DNA from: Nocardioides luteus
GTDB taxonomy: Bacteria; Actinomycetota; Actinomycetes; Propionibacteriales; Nocardioidaceae
Reading direction: 5' to 3'
Assembly: GCF_015752315.1 (NCBI RefSeq)
Contig: NZ_JADOVJ010000001.1
Location: 4,084,501-4,148,500, forward strand
DNA: 64,000 nt
Position 1 is the first letter of the stretch. Every line of letters begins with the position of its first letter. The notes under the pieces were generated by a model. It worked only from the letters and a program-made list of their open reading frames with translations. It was not told where the DNA came from and did no database searches. A program made the position numbers and the translations under genes. Of the stretch, positions 18,238-27,152 are shown in pieces.

Positions 18238-18867
18238 TCAGTCCAGCGCGAGGAACCCGGAGACGTCGCCGGCACCCTGGCGGATGATCTCGGGCTGACC
18301 GTCGGACCAGTCGATGACCGTGGTCGGCTCTGCCGGGGTCTCGCCGGCCTCGATCACGATGTCGACCTGGTGGTCGAGCGCCTCCTTGACGTTCCAGCCG
18401 AAGACCTCAGGCTCGGTCTCGCCGGGCAGGATCAGCGTCGAGGACAGCAACGGCTCACCGAGCTCCTCGAGCAGCGCCTGCACGACGGCGTGCTCGGGGA
18501 TGCGTACGCCGACGGTCTTCTTCTTCGGGTGCATCAGCCGTCGCGGCACCTCCGGGGTGGCCGGGAGGATGAAGGTGTAGGGCCCCGGGGTGGCGTGCTT
18601 GATCGCCCGGAAGGCGCTGTTGTCGACGTGGACCATCGTGCCGAGCTGCGCGAAGTCCTTGCAGATCAGCGTGAAGTGGTGCCGGTCGTCGAGGCCGCGG
18701 ATCCGCAGGATCCGGTCGCGGCCGTCCTTGTTGCCGATCCGCGACCCGAGCGCGTAGCCGGAGTCGGTGGGGTACGCGATCAGCTGGTCGTCACGCAGGG
18801 CATCGACGACCTGGCTGATCAGACGGGGCTGCGGGTTGTCGGGGTGTACGTCGAGAAATCGGGCCAC
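18238..18867 (-). CDS. YciO-type Sua5/YrdC family protein
   Basis: A 209-residue protein with the YrdC fold: IAYPTDSGYALG near residue 30, RIRGLDDRHHFTLICKDFAQL, PGPYTFILPATPEVPRRL and KKKTVGVRIPEH. These features and the LLSSTLILPGE ending are those of YciO rather than TsaC, lacking the KxR-SxN details of the t6A enzyme. YciO's role is unclear, though L-threonylcarbamoyl-AMP chemistry is possible. The start is GTG 18867 with TAGGGT 6 nt upstream (18874-18879), so probably leaderless. Confidence 0.88.
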   Translation of the reverse strand: MARFLDVHPDNPQPRLISQVVDALRDDQLIAYPTDSGYALGSRIGNKDGRDRILRIRGLDDRHHFTLICKDFAQLGTMVHVDNSAFRAIKHATPGPYTFILPATPEVPRRLMHPKKKTVGVRIPEHAVVQALLEELGEPLLSSTLILPGETEPEVFGWNVKEALDHQVDIVIEAGETPAEPTTVIDWSDGQPEIIRQGAGDVSGFLALD

Positions 18868-18900
18868 CCCTCGACCCTAACGCTCTTGGGGCGGGGCCGC

Positions 18901-19899
18901 TCAACCCCTCGCGGACGCTGCCTTGAGGTCTTTGCGCAGCTCCTTGGGCAGCGCGAAGATCAGCGACTCCTCGGCGCTCTTGTGGGCCTTGGCGTCGGGG
19001 AAGCCACGGTCCTTCAGGAACCCGACGACACCCTCGACCAGCTTCTCGGGGACGCTGGCACCGGAGGTGACCGAGACGCTGCGTACGCCCTCGAGCCAGG
19101 ACTCGTCGATCTCGCTGGCGTCGTCGACGCGGTAGGCCGCCTTGGCGCCGGCCTCGAGCGCGACCTCGACCAGGCGGACCGAGTTGGAGGAGTTGCCGGA
19201 CCCGACGACGATGACCAGGTCGCTAGCCGCGCCGATCTCCTTGACGGCCTGCTGGCGGTTCTGGGTGGCATAGCAGATGTCGTCGCTGGGCGGGTCGAGC
19301 AGCTCGGGGAACTTCACCCGGAGCGCGGCGACGGTGTCCATGGTCTCGTCGACCGAGAGCGTGGTCTGGGAGAGCCAGACGACCTTGGAGGGGTCGGGAA
19401 CCTCGATGCCGGGTACGTCGTCAGGGCCCTCGACGAGCGTGGTCGCCTCCGGCGCCTCGCCCATGGTGCCCTCGACCTCCTCGTGACCGGCGTGGCCGAT
19501 CAGCAGGATGCTGTAGCCCTCGCGCGCGAACCGCTTGGCCTCGAGGTGGACCTTGGTGACCAGCGGGCAGGTCGCGTCGATCGTCTTCAGCTCACGCACG
19601 GCCGCATCGGCGTGGACCGCCGGGGAGACGCCGTGGGCGGAGAAGACGACGGTCGCCCCCGAAGGCACCTCGTCGAGCTCGTTGACGAACACCGCACCGC
19701 GGTTGCGGAGGTCGTCGACGACGTGCTTGTTGTGGACGATCTCCTTGCGCACGTAGACCGGCGCACCGTAGAGGTCCAGGGCCTCTTCGACGGTGATCAC
19801 GGCCCGATCCACCCCGGCGCAGTAGCCGCGCGGCTCGGCGAGAAGGACGGCCTTCTCGTCGTCGGTGATCAGGCGTGGGGTGCCGAGGTCGATGCTCAT
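18901..19899 (-). CDS. ispH: 4-hydroxy-3-methylbut-2-enyl diphosphate reductase
   Basis: A 332-residue IspH, the last enzyme of the MEP isoprenoid pathway, making IPP and DMAPP. The three [4Fe-4S] cysteines are in RGYCAGV (Cys27), DATCPLV and ICYATQN. The [14 protein letters not shown] substrate loop is present. It ends 33 nt from the yciO-like gene on the same strand, but each has its own predicted -10. TAGACT lies 6 nt ahead of the ATG, indicating a leaderless start. Its upstream region is wholly occupied by the 32-bp repeat array. Confidence 0.96.
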   Translation of the reverse strand: MSIDLGTPRLITDDEKAVLLAEPRGYCAGVDRAVITVEEALDLYGAPVYVRKEIVHNKHVVDDLRNRGAVFVNELDEVPSGATVVFSAHGVSPAVHADAAVRELKTIDATCPLVTKVHLEAKRFAREGYSILLIGHAGHEEVEGTMGEAPEATTLVEGPDDVPGIEVPDPSKVVWLSQTTLSVDETMDTVAALRVKFPELLDPPSDDICYATQNRQQAVKEIGAASDLVIVVGSGNSSNSVRLVEVALEAGAKAAYRVDDASEIDESWLEGVRSVSVTSGASVPEKLVEGVVGFLKDRGFPDAKAHKSAEESLIFALPKELRKDLKAASARG

Positions 19900-19911
19900 G
19901 GCTTCAGTCTA
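19900..19911 (-). promoter_or_regulatory. -10 element and leaderless start of ispH
   Basis: On the minus strand TAGACT (19906-19911) is 6 nt before the ATG of ispH. The first 32-bp repeat unit begins 9 bp upstream, so the -35 region lies inside the repeat array. Confidence 0.55.
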
Positions 19912-19919
19912 GAGACCCG

Positions 19920-20161
19920 GTGCACGCATGCCGACTCGGCGCGTCAGTCCCACACCACGACACCGACCCGGCGCATCTGTCCCGCCGATCTGCGTCGAGT
20001 CGGCGCATCTGTCCCACGGTTGCCCGTCGGACCGGGACAGACGCGCCGACTCGACGCTCTGAGGCGGGGCAGACGCGCCGAGTGGGCATGCGTGTGTGGG
20101 GCAGACGCGCCGAGTGGGCATGCGTGTGTGGGGCAAACGGGCCGAGTGGGCGGGCACTAGG
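19920..20161. repeat. seven-unit 32-bp inverted tandem array between ispH and xseA
   Basis: Seven contiguous 32-bp units fill the divergent gap. Units 1-3 (19920-19951, 19952-19983, 19984-20015) read on the minus strand. Units 4-7 (20034-20065, 20066-20097, 20098-20129, 20130-20161) read on the plus strand. An 18-bp spacer (20016-20033) separates the halves. The core is GGGACAGACGCGCCGA followed by a variable C/G-T-C/G and then GGCATGCGTG. Units 5 and 6 are identical. Units 3 and 4 differ at one of their first 24 bases. Unit 7 runs into the xseA -10. Confidence 0.9.
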
Positions 20162-20169
20162 GTGGCGCC
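20158..20169 (+). promoter_or_regulatory. -10 element and leaderless start of xseA
   Basis: TAGGGT (20158-20163) is 6 nt before ATG 20170, and its first bases overlap the end of repeat unit 7. No ribosome-binding site is present. Confidence 0.5.
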
Positions 20170-21402
20170 ATGGCCCTGGACACCTCTCCCGAGTCGCCCG
20201 CTCCGGTGCGGCAGATCGCGAACGCGATCGGCGGTTGGATCGACAAGCTCGGTGCAGTCTGGGTGGAGGGGCAGGTCGCCCAGCTGAGCCGGCGGCCGGG
20301 GATGCAGACGGTGTTCCTGACGTTGCGTGACTCGGTGGCCGACATCTCGGTGCCGGTGACGTGCACCCGGTTCCTTCTCGACAGCCTTAACCCGCCGCTG
20401 GTCGAAGGGGCGTCGGTGATCATCCACGCGAAGCCGTCCTACTACGCCAACCGCGGCACCCTGTCGCTGCAGGCCCGCGACATCCGTCCGGTCGGGCTCG
20501 GCGAGCTGCTCGCACGGCTCGAGCAGCGCCGGCAGCTCCTGGCCGCCGAGGGGCTCTTCGCCGCCGAGCTCAAGCGGCCGCTGCCCTTCCTGCCGACGAA
20601 GGTCGGTCTGGTCACCGCGGCCAACTCCGCGGCCGAGCGGGACGTGCTCGAGAACGCGCGGCGGCGGTGGCCGCAGGTGCGGTTCGAGGTGGCGTACGCA
20701 GCGATGCAGGGGTCGCGCAGCGCCGCCGACGTCGTCGAGAAGCTGCAGCGGCTCGACCGCGACCCCGAGGTCGACGTCATCGTCGTCGCCCGCGGCGGCG
20801 GCTCCGTCGAGGACCTGCTGCCCTTCTCCGACGAGCACCTGATCCGTGCGGTGCACGCCGCCCGCACGCCGATCGTCTCCGCGATCGGCCACGAGCCCGA
20901 CTCGCCGCTGCTGGACCTGGCTGCCGACGTACGTGCCTCGACGCCGACCGACGCCGCCAAGCTCGTCGTGCCCGACGTGGTCGAGGAGCAGCGGATCGTC
21001 GCGACCGGTCGTGACCGGCTCCGCGGCGGCATCGCCGCGCTGGTCCACCGCGAGCAGACGCTCCTCGACGCGCTGCGTTCGCGTCCGGTGCTGGCCGACC
21101 CGCGTTCGCTGATCGACGCCCGGCGTGACGAGGTCACCTCGCTGCGCGACCGCGCCCGCCGCACCGTCGGTCACGCCCTCGACCGGGCCGCCGACGACAT
21201 CGGCCACCATCGTGCCCGCGCCCGTGCGCTCTCACCCCTGGAGACGCTCAGACGGGGCTACGCCGTCGCCCAGGACGCCGACGGGCACGTGCTCACCAGC
21301 GTCACCGACGCCACCGAGGGCGCCGCCGTCAGCATCCGCCTCGCCGACGGTCGCCTGGCCGCCACCATCACCTCGACCGAGAAGGACCCAGCCGATGACT
21401 GA
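20170..21402 (+). CDS. xseA: exodeoxyribonuclease VII large subunit
   Basis: A 410-residue XseA: an OB-fold nucleic-acid-binding domain (~15-110), then the catalytic domain with [16 protein letters not shown] and [29 protein letters not shown], and a helical C-terminus ending in the [19 protein letters not shown] tail segment. With XseB it degrades single-stranded DNA in both directions. The small-subunit gene overlaps its last 8 nt. The start at ATG 20170 abuts the 32-bp array. Confidence 0.95.
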   Translation: MALDTSPESPAPVRQIANAIGGWIDKLGAVWVEGQVAQLSRRPGMQTVFLTLRDSVADISVPVTCTRFLLDSLNPPLVEGASVIIHAKPSYYANRGTLSLQARDIRPVGLGELLARLEQRRQLLAAEGLFAAELKRPLPFLPTKVGLVTAANSAAERDVLENARRRWPQVRFEVAYAAMQGSRSAADVVEKLQRLDRDPEVDVIVVARGGGSVEDLLPFSDEHLIRAVHAARTPIVSAIGHEPDSPLLDLAADVRASTPTDAAKLVVPDVVEEQRIVATGRDRLRGGIAALVHREQTLLDALRSRPVLADPRSLIDARRDEVTSLRDRARRTVGHALDRAADDIGHHRARARALSPLETLRRGYAVAQDADGHVLTSVTDATEGAAVSIRLADGRLAATITSTEKDPADD

Positions 21403-21604
21403 CTCCGACGACACCGACAAGAACCTCTCCTACGAGCAGGCCCGCGAGGAGCTGGTCGAGGTCGTCCGCAAGCTCGAGGCCGGCGGCATCACCCTCGAGG
21501 AGTCGCTGGCCCTGTGGGAGCGCGGCGAGAAGCTGGCCACGCTGTGCCAGGAGTGGCTCGACGGCGCCCGGAAGAAGATCGACGCCGCCATCGGCGACGA
21601 CTGA
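21395..21604 (+). CDS. xseB: exodeoxyribonuclease VII small subunit
   Basis: A 69-residue XseB with [41 protein letters not shown] helices; the LExG and ESLxLWERGE positions are conserved in the family. Its ATG lies 8 nt inside the end of xseA, so the two are translationally coupled for the multi-small-subunit enzyme. Confidence 0.95.
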   Translation: MTDSDDTDKNLSYEQAREELVEVVRKLEAGGITLEESLALWERGEKLATLCQEWLDGARKKIDAAIGDD

Positions 21605-21607
21605 CCC

Positions 21608-22243
21608 CTACTTCTTCAGCGGCTCGGTGGTGAGGAGCGCGAGGTAGTCGCGTACGTCGCCGTCCTTGGGGCCCCAGAGCATCAGGGTCTGGCCGTCGAC
21701 CTCGGTGGAGTAGGCGCTGTCGCCGTCGGAGTCGGACCACTCGGTCCAGGTGGTGGCGACGTCGGTCTCGATGCTGACCTCGTCGCCCTTCGTGGCCTGG
21801 GTGTCGACGTTCTTCTGGGCCAGCGCCTGCGCCGAGCGGGCGGAGAGCTCCAGGCCGACGTAGGAGGTCTCGCCCTTGACGAACGACATGGTCCACGCCG
21901 GCTCCTCGCCGCCCTTGTAGGACGGGTCGGTGTTGGCGTACCAGCCCGAGGGCAGCTCTCGCGGGTAGACGACGTCGAGGTCGGCGACCTGGGCGCTGCG
22001 TACGGCCTCGGCCCAGTCGGCCTTGTAGGTCTCGTTGGCGCCGCTCACCTCGCGCTCGAGGTTGCCCCGCCACTGCACGATCAGCACGATCGGGACCACG
22101 AGGACGAGCAGGAAGATCATCGATCCGATGAGAGCACCGAACGTACGCGGGTAGCTGCGCGCCGGGGTCTCCGGCTGCTCGCTCGTCGGCTGATTCGACG
22201 GCTGGGCGGGCTGCTGCTGATCGGTGTCGCTCACGTCCTCCAT
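21608..22243 (-). CDS. DUF4245 membrane-anchored protein
   Basis: A 211-residue protein with a ~30-residue Gln/Pro/Ser-rich cytoplasmic start, one transmembrane helix (~35-57), and an extracytoplasmic domain with YPRELPSGWYANT and VDGQTLMLWGP motifs characteristic of DUF4245. No function is known. This family is commonly found beside xseAB and glpX in actinobacteria. The start could be ATG 22243 or GTG 22234; GGAGG is too near the GTG to serve it. Confidence 0.8.
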   Translation of the reverse strand: MEDVSDTDQQQPAQPSNQPTSEQPETPARSYPRTFGALIGSMIFLLVLVVPIVLIVQWRGNLEREVSGANETYKADWAEAVRSAQVADLDVVYPRELPSGWYANTDPSYKGGEEPAWTMSFVKGETSYVGLELSARSAQALAQKNVDTQATKGDEVSIETDVATTWTEWSDSDGDSAYSTEVDGQTLMLWGPKDGDVRDYLALLTTEPLKK

Positions 22244-22300
22244 GGTCCCACTCGGCCGATGTTCCCTCGAATCGTGGTCTCGACAGGCTCGGCCACCGAG

Positions 22301-22364
22301 TCTGCGTGTTCCGCAGATGAGGACAATTGAAGCGGAATTGCTCCGCAGATGCGATACTCCTCCG
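22301..22364 (+). promoter_or_regulatory. promoter/operator of the molybdate locus
   Basis: An extended -10 (GATACT, 22353-22358) lies 6 nt before GTG 22365, with no ribosome-binding site, so the mRNA is probably leaderless. The 10-bp word TCCGCAGATG occurs twice (22310-22319 and 22342-22351). The first is part of a perfect TCTGCG-N5-CGCAGA palindrome (22301-22317). The second is part of a GCGGA-N5-TCCGC hairpin just before the -10. These are likely operator half-sites, possibly for the HTH-TOBE protein itself. Confidence 0.55.
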
Positions 22365-22754
22365 GTGACCTCGTACCGCATCGCCGAAGCCGCCGATCTC
22401 CTCGGCGTCAGCGACGACACCGTTCGCCGCTGGGTGGATGCGGGACGGATCGAGGCGAGCACGGAGAACGGCCGCGCGGTCATCGACGGGATCGTCCTGG
22501 CCGCGCTGGCCTCGGAGCTGGCCGACGCGCCCAACCCGGACCGGACGAAGGCGGTCAGTGCCCGTAACCGGATGCTCGGGATCGTCACCAAGACCACCCT
22601 GGACACCGTGATGGCTCAGGTGGAGATGGTGTGCGGGCCCTACCGGATCGTCTCGCTGATGAGCGCCGAGGCCGCCATCGAGCTCGGCCTCGAGCCGGGA
22701 GTCAGTGCCGTGGCCTCGATCAAGTCGACCAACGTCGTAGTGGAGCGCCCATGA
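22365..22754 (+). CDS. HTH (excisionase-type) plus TOBE/Mop domain protein
   Basis: A 129-residue two-domain protein. Residues ~1-50 form a MerR/excisionase-like winged helix with RIAEAADLLGVSDDTVRRWVDAGRI. Residues ~60-129 form a single TOBE/Mop molybdate-binding domain with SARNRMLGIVTKTTLDTVMAQVEM and the ending [20 protein letters not shown] strand. It starts the modABC operon and overlaps modA by ATGA. It probably senses molybdate or tungstate and controls this promoter. The TOBE domain is missing from the ModC of this locus. Confidence 0.88.
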   Translation: MTSYRIAEAADLLGVSDDTVRRWVDAGRIEASTENGRAVIDGIVLAALASELADAPNPDRTKAVSARNRMLGIVTKTTLDTVMAQVEMVCGPYRIVSLMSAEAAIELGLEPGVSAVASIKSTNVVVERP

Positions 22755-23506
22755 TCACGAAGTCCACAGTCTCCGCCGTCGTCGCACTGACGGCCCTGTT
22801 CGCGCTCGCCGGCTGTGGGAGCTCGAGCGAGGGGTCGGAGGAGCAGGAGCTGACCGTCTTCGCGGCGGCCTCGCTGACCGACACGTTCACCGAGCTGGCC
22901 GAGGAGTTCGAGAAGGACCACCCCGGGGTGAAGGTGACGATGAGCTTCGGCGGCTCCTCGGACCTGGTGGCTCAGATCGAGGACGGTGCCCCGGCCGACG
23001 TCTTCGCCTCGGCCGACACCAAGAACATGGACAAGCTCGGCGACCTGGCGCCCGCCCCGGAGGACTTCGCCTCCAACACCCTGGAGATCGCCACGCCGTC
23101 GGGCAACCCGGCGAAGATCACCGGCTTCCACGACCTCGCCAAGCCCGGCACCAAGGTCGTCGTCTGCGCGGCCGAGGTCCCGTGCGGCAGCGCAACGGCT
23201 GAGATGGAGAAGAAGACGGGCGTCGACATCGAGCCGGTGAGCGAGGAGCAGTCGGTCAGCGACGTGCTCGCCAAGGTCACCTCCGGCGACGCCGACGCGG
23301 GGCTGGTCTACGTCACCGACGTGACCGCTGCCGGCGACACCGTGACGGGCGTCGAGTTCGAGGAGTCCGACCAGGTCGTGAACACCTATCCGATCAGCGC
23401 CCTCGACGACGCCGACGACGCAGACCTGGCCCAGGAGTTCGTCGACCTGGTGCTGAGCGAGACCGGGCAGAAGGTGCTGAGCGATGCCGGCTTCGGCCAG
23501 CCCTGA
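22751..23506 (+). CDS. modA: molybdate ABC transporter substrate-binding lipoprotein
   Basis: A 251-residue ModA with lipobox LAGC near residue 21. It shows [16 protein letters not shown] (oxyanion-binding Ser), [24 protein letters not shown] and the late DAGLVYVTD region. These are standard molybdate- or tungstate-binding features. Overlaps upstream and downstream genes in a tight operon. Confidence 0.95.
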   Translation: MITKSTVSAVVALTALFALAGCGSSSEGSEEQELTVFAAASLTDTFTELAEEFEKDHPGVKVTMSFGGSSDLVAQIEDGAPADVFASADTKNMDKLGDLAPAPEDFASNTLEIATPSGNPAKITGFHDLAKPGTKVVVCAAEVPCGSATAEMEKKTGVDIEPVSEEQSVSDVLAKVTSGDADAGLVYVTDVTAAGDTVTGVEFEESDQVVNTYPISALDDADDADLAQEFVDLVLSETGQKVLSDAGFGQP

Positions 23507-24326
23507 TCTTCTCGGGAGGTCCGGACGGACGGACCGGCAGCGGGGGGCCGGTCCGTCCGTCGGTATGCCGAGCTGGCTGTGGCTTCCGGCGGCCGTCGCG
23601 GCGGCGTTCATCATCGTCCCGCTGGCCGCGATCATCCTCCGCGTCGACCTGGCCGGTTTCCCGGCACTGATCACCTCGCCGTCCGCGCTGGAGGCGCTCT
23701 GGCTCAGCCTGCGCACCGCGGTGGCCAGCACCGTGCTGTGCATCCTCCTCGGCGTACCTCTCTCCACGGTCCTGGCCCGCACCCGGTTCCGGGGACAGGG
23801 ACTGCTGCGCTCGCTGGTGCTGCTTCCGCTCGTGCTGCCGCCGGTCGTCAGCGGGCTGGCGCTGCTCTACACCTTCGGCCGTCGCGGGCTGCTGGGGCAG
23901 TCGCTGGACCTGGTCGGCATCCAGATCCCGTTCACCACCCTCGCCGTGGTGATGGCGCAGACGTTCGTCGCGCTGCCGTTCCTGGTGATCAGCCTCGAGG
24001 GGGCGCTGCGCACCAGCGGCACGCGCTACGAGGCGGTCGCGGCGACGCTCGGCGCCCGCCCGACCACCGTCTTCCGCCGCGTCACCCTCCCCCTGGTCGG
24101 CCCCGGCCTGCTCTCCGGCTCGGTCCTCGCCTTCGCCCGCTGCTTGGGCGAGTTCGGCGCCACCATCACCTTCGCCGGCAACCTCCCCGGCGTCACCAGC
24201 ACGATGCCGCTGCAGGTCTACCTGCTCCGCGTCGACGACCCCGATGCGGCCGTCGCGCTCTCGCTGGTGCTCGTGGTCGTCGCGGTCGCCGTGATCGGCT
24301 TCGCGCGTCATGGGAGGGCGCTGTGA
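23484..24326 (+). CDS. modB: molybdate ABC transporter permease
   Basis: A 280-residue permease with five to six helices from about residue 30. The EAA loop is [32 protein letters not shown], followed by the [14 protein letters not shown] motif diagnostic of ModB. The chosen ATG overlaps modA by 23 nt; ATG 23565 is an alternative that removes a polar 27-residue leader. Confidence 0.93.
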   Translation: MPASASPDLLGRSGRTDRQRGAGPSVGMPSWLWLPAAVAAAFIIVPLAAIILRVDLAGFPALITSPSALEALWLSLRTAVASTVLCILLGVPLSTVLARTRFRGQGLLRSLVLLPLVLPPVVSGLALLYTFGRRGLLGQSLDLVGIQIPFTTLAVVMAQTFVALPFLVISLEGALRTSGTRYEAVAATLGARPTTVFRRVTLPLVGPGLLSGSVLAFARCLGEFGATITFAGNLPGVTSTMPLQVYLLRVDDPDAAVALSLVLVVVAVAVIGFARHGRAL

Positions 24327-25021
24327 GCGCGCTGCACCTCCGTGCCGTGATCGCCCAGCGCGGCATCGACGTCACCCTCGACGTGGCCGCCGGCGAGACG
24401 GTCGCGCTCACCGGCCCCAACGGCGCCGGCAAGTCGAGCATCCTCGGCGTGATCTCCGGTCTCCTCCGTCCCGACGAGGGAGAGGTACGCCTCGGCGACC
24501 GCATCCTCGACACCACTCCCCCGCACGCCCGCGGGGTCGCGCTCCTGGCCCAGGACCCGCTGCTCTTCCCGCACCTGTCGGTGCTGGCCAACGTCGCCTT
24601 CGCACCGCGAGCCCGGGGCGTACGCCGCCACCAGGCCAACGAGCTCGCCACCCGCCACCTCACCGAGGTCGGCGCCGAGAAGCTGGCCGGACGCAGGCCC
24701 ACGGAGATTTCCGGCGGCCAGGCCCAGCGCGTTGCCGTGGCCCGGGCGCTCGCCGCAGACCCCGAGCTGCTCCTGCTCGACGAGCCGATGGCCTCGCTCG
24801 ACGTCGACGTACGCCCGGCGCTGCGGCAGACGCTGCGTACCGCCCTCGAAGGCCGGACCGCCATCATCGTCACCCACGACGCCGCAGACGCCCGAGCGCT
24901 CGCCGACCGGGTGGTCGTGATCGAGCACGGTCACGTCGTCGAGGACGGCCCGACCGAACAGGTGCTGAACGACCCGCAAACACCGTTCGCCGTGAGACTT
25001 GTCTCTGGATCGATCAAGTGA
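24323..25021 (+). CDS. modC: molybdate ABC transporter ATP-binding protein, no TOBE domain
   Basis: A 232-residue ATPase with Walker [10 protein letters not shown], signature ISGGQAQR, Walker [13 protein letters not shown] and VTHDAADA. Typical ModC has ~350 residues with one or two C-terminal Mop/TOBE domains; this one ends right after the nucleotide-binding domain. The regulatory TOBE instead occurs in the first gene of the operon. It begins at GTG 24323, overlapping modB (GTGA). Confidence 0.93.
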   Translation: MSALHLRAVIAQRGIDVTLDVAAGETVALTGPNGAGKSSILGVISGLLRPDEGEVRLGDRILDTTPPHARGVALLAQDPLLFPHLSVLANVAFAPRARGVRRHQANELATRHLTEVGAEKLAGRRPTEISGGQAQRVAVARALAADPELLLLDEPMASLDVDVRPALRQTLRTALEGRTAIIVTHDAADARALADRVVVIEHGHVVEDGPTEQVLNDPQTPFAVRLVSGSIK

Positions 25022-25051
25022 CACGGCGGTCACGCCACCGCACGCGGCGGA

Positions 25052-25064
25052 TAGATTGATCCCT
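25052..25064 (+). promoter_or_regulatory. -10 element and leaderless start of glpX
   Basis: TAGATT (25052-25057) is 7 nt before ATG 25065, with no ribosome-binding site between. Confidence 0.55.
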
Positions 25065-26084
25065 ATGAACGACACCCAGCCGCTCGGCGTCGCCCCCACC
25101 GCCCCTGACCGCAACCTGGCCCTGGAGCTGGTGCGCGTGACCGAGGCAGCGGCGATGGCCGCCGCCCGCTGGGTGGGTCGTGGCGACAAGAACGGCGCCG
25201 ACGGTGTCGCGGTCAACGCGATGCGCACGATGATCTCCACGGTCGCCATGAACGGCACCGTCGTGATCGGCGAGGGCGAGAAGGACAACGCCCCGATGCT
25301 CTTCAACGGCGAGCAGGTCGGCGACGGCACCGGACCCGAGTGCGACGTCGCGGTCGACCCGATCGACGGCACCACCCTGACCGCCAAGGGCATGAGCAAC
25401 GCCGTCGCGGTGATGGCGGTCGCCCCGCGCGGCAGCATGTACGACCCCAGCGCCGTCTTCTACATGGAGAAGCTGGTCACCGGTCCCGAGGCCGCCGACG
25501 TCGTCGACATCCGCCTGCCGGTCGCCGAGAACATCGCCGCCGTGGCCAAGGCGAAGGACACCACGACCTCCGACATCACCGTGATCGTGCTGGACCGCCC
25601 CCGCCACGACAAGCTGGTCGAGGAGATCCGCGAGACCGGCGCCCGGATCAAGTTCATCGTCGACGGTGACGTCGCCGGCGCGATCTCGGCGGCCCGTGCC
25701 GGCTCCGGCGCCGACCTGCTGATGGGCATCGGGGGCACTCCCGAGGGGATCGTCGCCGCCTGCGCGATGAAGGCGCTGGGCGGCACCATCCAGGGCCGGC
25801 TGTGGCCCAAGGACGACGAGGAACGCCAGCGTGCCCTCGACGCCGGCCACAACCTCGACCCCGACTTCGTCCTCCACACCGACGACCTGGTCACCGGCGA
25901 CGACTGCTTCTTCGTCGCCACCGGCATCACCGACGGCGACCTGATGCGGGGCGTGCAGTACCTCCCCCACGGCGCCGTCGTCACCGACTCCCTGGTGATG
26001 CGCAGCCGCTCGGGCACCATCCGCAAGGTCACCTCCGAGCACCAGCTCGCCAAGCTCAAGGCCTACAGCGCGATCGAGTTCTGA
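25065..26084 (+). CDS. glpX: class II fructose-1,6-bisphosphatase
   Basis: A 339-residue GlpX. Metal and substrate motifs include [30 protein letters not shown] and [20 protein letters not shown]. It catalyses the gluconeogenic step to fructose-6-phosphate and is the main FBPase in most actinobacteria. The start at ATG 25065 is supported by conserved length and by a TAGATT -10 that is 7 nt upstream. Confidence 0.96.
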   Translation: MNDTQPLGVAPTAPDRNLALELVRVTEAAAMAAARWVGRGDKNGADGVAVNAMRTMISTVAMNGTVVIGEGEKDNAPMLFNGEQVGDGTGPECDVAVDPIDGTTLTAKGMSNAVAVMAVAPRGSMYDPSAVFYMEKLVTGPEAADVVDIRLPVAENIAAVAKAKDTTTSDITVIVLDRPRHDKLVEEIRETGARIKFIVDGDVAGAISAARAGSGADLLMGIGGTPEGIVAACAMKALGGTIQGRLWPKDDEERQRALDAGHNLDPDFVLHTDDLVTGDDCFFVATGITDGDLMRGVQYLPHGAVVTDSLVMRSRSGTIRKVTSEHQLAKLKAYSAIEF

Positions 26085-26087
26085 GCC

Positions 26088-26118
26088 TGTGACCCTGCGA
26101 CGAAGTCGCAGGGTCACA
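26088..26118 (+). terminator. terminator hairpin after glpX
   Basis: A perfect 14-bp inverted repeat (arms TGTGACCCTGCGAC and complement) with a GAA loop starts 4 nt after the glpX stop. There is no T-run, so it may be a non-canonical terminator or a stabilising 3' hairpin. A second imperfect palindromic region follows to about 26184. Confidence 0.65.
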
Positions 26119-26212
26119 ACGCGAAGAGATCGAGCGAGCGCAGCGGGTGAGCTTGCGAACCCGCGAAGCGGGTCGAGATCTACGCGTCCAGGAGACATCT
26201 GGTCCCGTCCCG

Positions 26213-26224
26213 TAAAATCTCGGC
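26213..26224 (+). promoter_or_regulatory. -10 element and leaderless start of the hydrolase gene
   Basis: TAAAAT (26213-26218) is 6 nt before ATG 26225. It is the closest match to the TATAAT consensus among such sites here. No ribosome-binding site is present. Confidence 0.6.
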
Positions 26225-27148
26225 ATGACCACCTCCGCCGAGACGACCGAGTCCACCGCCTTCCTCCCCGGAGGAGTCGAGCTTGCGTACGACACGTTCG
26301 GCGATCCCGGCGCTGACCCGCTGCTGCTGATCATGGGGCTCGGCGGGCCGATGACCTGGTGGGACGTCCGGCTGTGCCAGCAGCTGTCCGAGGCCGGGTT
26401 CTACGTCATCCGCTACGACAACCGCGACGTCGGTCACTCCTCGCCCCACCCGAGCGACGAGCGGATCACGCTCGCCCGGCTGGCCCGGGCGTTCGTCGGG
26501 CTGCCCACGCGGTCGCCGTACACCCTGACCGACCTCGCCGACGACGCGGCCGCGCTGCTGACCCACCTCGGCATCGAGTCCGCGCACGTATGGGGCGTGT
26601 CGATGGGCGGGATGATCGCCCAGACCCTGGCCATCCACCACCCCGACCGGGTGCGCTCGGTCTGTTCCACGATGTCGACCACCGGCCGCCGCGCCGTCGG
26701 CTTCCAGCACCCGACCCTGCTGCCGGCGCTGGTCATCAAGAAACCCGGCCTCGAGGGCTACATCGAGCGCCAGATCAAGGGCGGCATCCAGATCGGCTCG
26801 CCCCTCTACCCCGAGCCCGAGGACGAGGTACGCCGCCGCGCGATCGACACCTGGAACCGCGGCGTGAACGCCGCGGCCGTCGCCCGGCAGATGCTCGCCA
26901 TCCTCACCCAGCCCGACCGCACCGAGGACCTCGGCCGGATCAAGGTGCCGTTCAGCGTGATCCACGGCCTGGCCGACAAGATGGTCCACGTCTCCGGTGG
27001 TCGGGCGACCGCCGCGGCCGTCCCCGGTGCCGAGATCACCCTGATCAAGGGCATGGGCCACGACCTTCCCGTGGGCCTGTGGCCGACCTTCATCAAGATC
27101 GTGCGCCGCACCGCCGACCGAGCCGCCGACCGCACCCTCACGGCCTAG
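26225..27148 (+). CDS. alpha/beta-fold hydrolase
   Basis: A 307-residue alpha/beta hydrolase. The oxyanion region is MGLGGPMTWWD, the nucleophile Ser is in GVSMGGM (~120), the acid is probably in GLADKMVH and the His in KGMGHDLP. It resembles hydrolases of the EstB/aclacinomycin-methylesterase-like group. Substrate unknown. A TetR regulator gene follows after 4 nt on the same strand and likely shares its transcript. Confidence 0.88.
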   Translation: MTTSAETTESTAFLPGGVELAYDTFGDPGADPLLLIMGLGGPMTWWDVRLCQQLSEAGFYVIRYDNRDVGHSSPHPSDERITLARLARAFVGLPTRSPYTLTDLADDAAALLTHLGIESAHVWGVSMGGMIAQTLAIHHPDRVRSVCSTMSTTGRRAVGFQHPTLLPALVIKKPGLEGYIERQIKGGIQIGSPLYPEPEDEVRRRAIDTWNRGVNAAAVARQMLAILTQPDRTEDLGRIKVPFSVIHGLADKMVHVSGGRATAAAVPGAEITLIKGMGHDLPVGLWPTFIKIVRRTADRAADRTLTA

Positions 27149-27152
27149 CCGG

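Noticed and set aside
19920-20161. CRISPR array
   Set aside because: Units are contiguous with no unique spacers, switch orientation in the middle, and no cas genes are present.
22262-22300. GGTCTCGACAGGCTCGGCCACCG as a regulatory site of the molybdate operon
   Set aside because: It matches a word seen widely between genes in actinobacteria and lies upstream of the likely promoter, so it is more likely a dispersed repeat.
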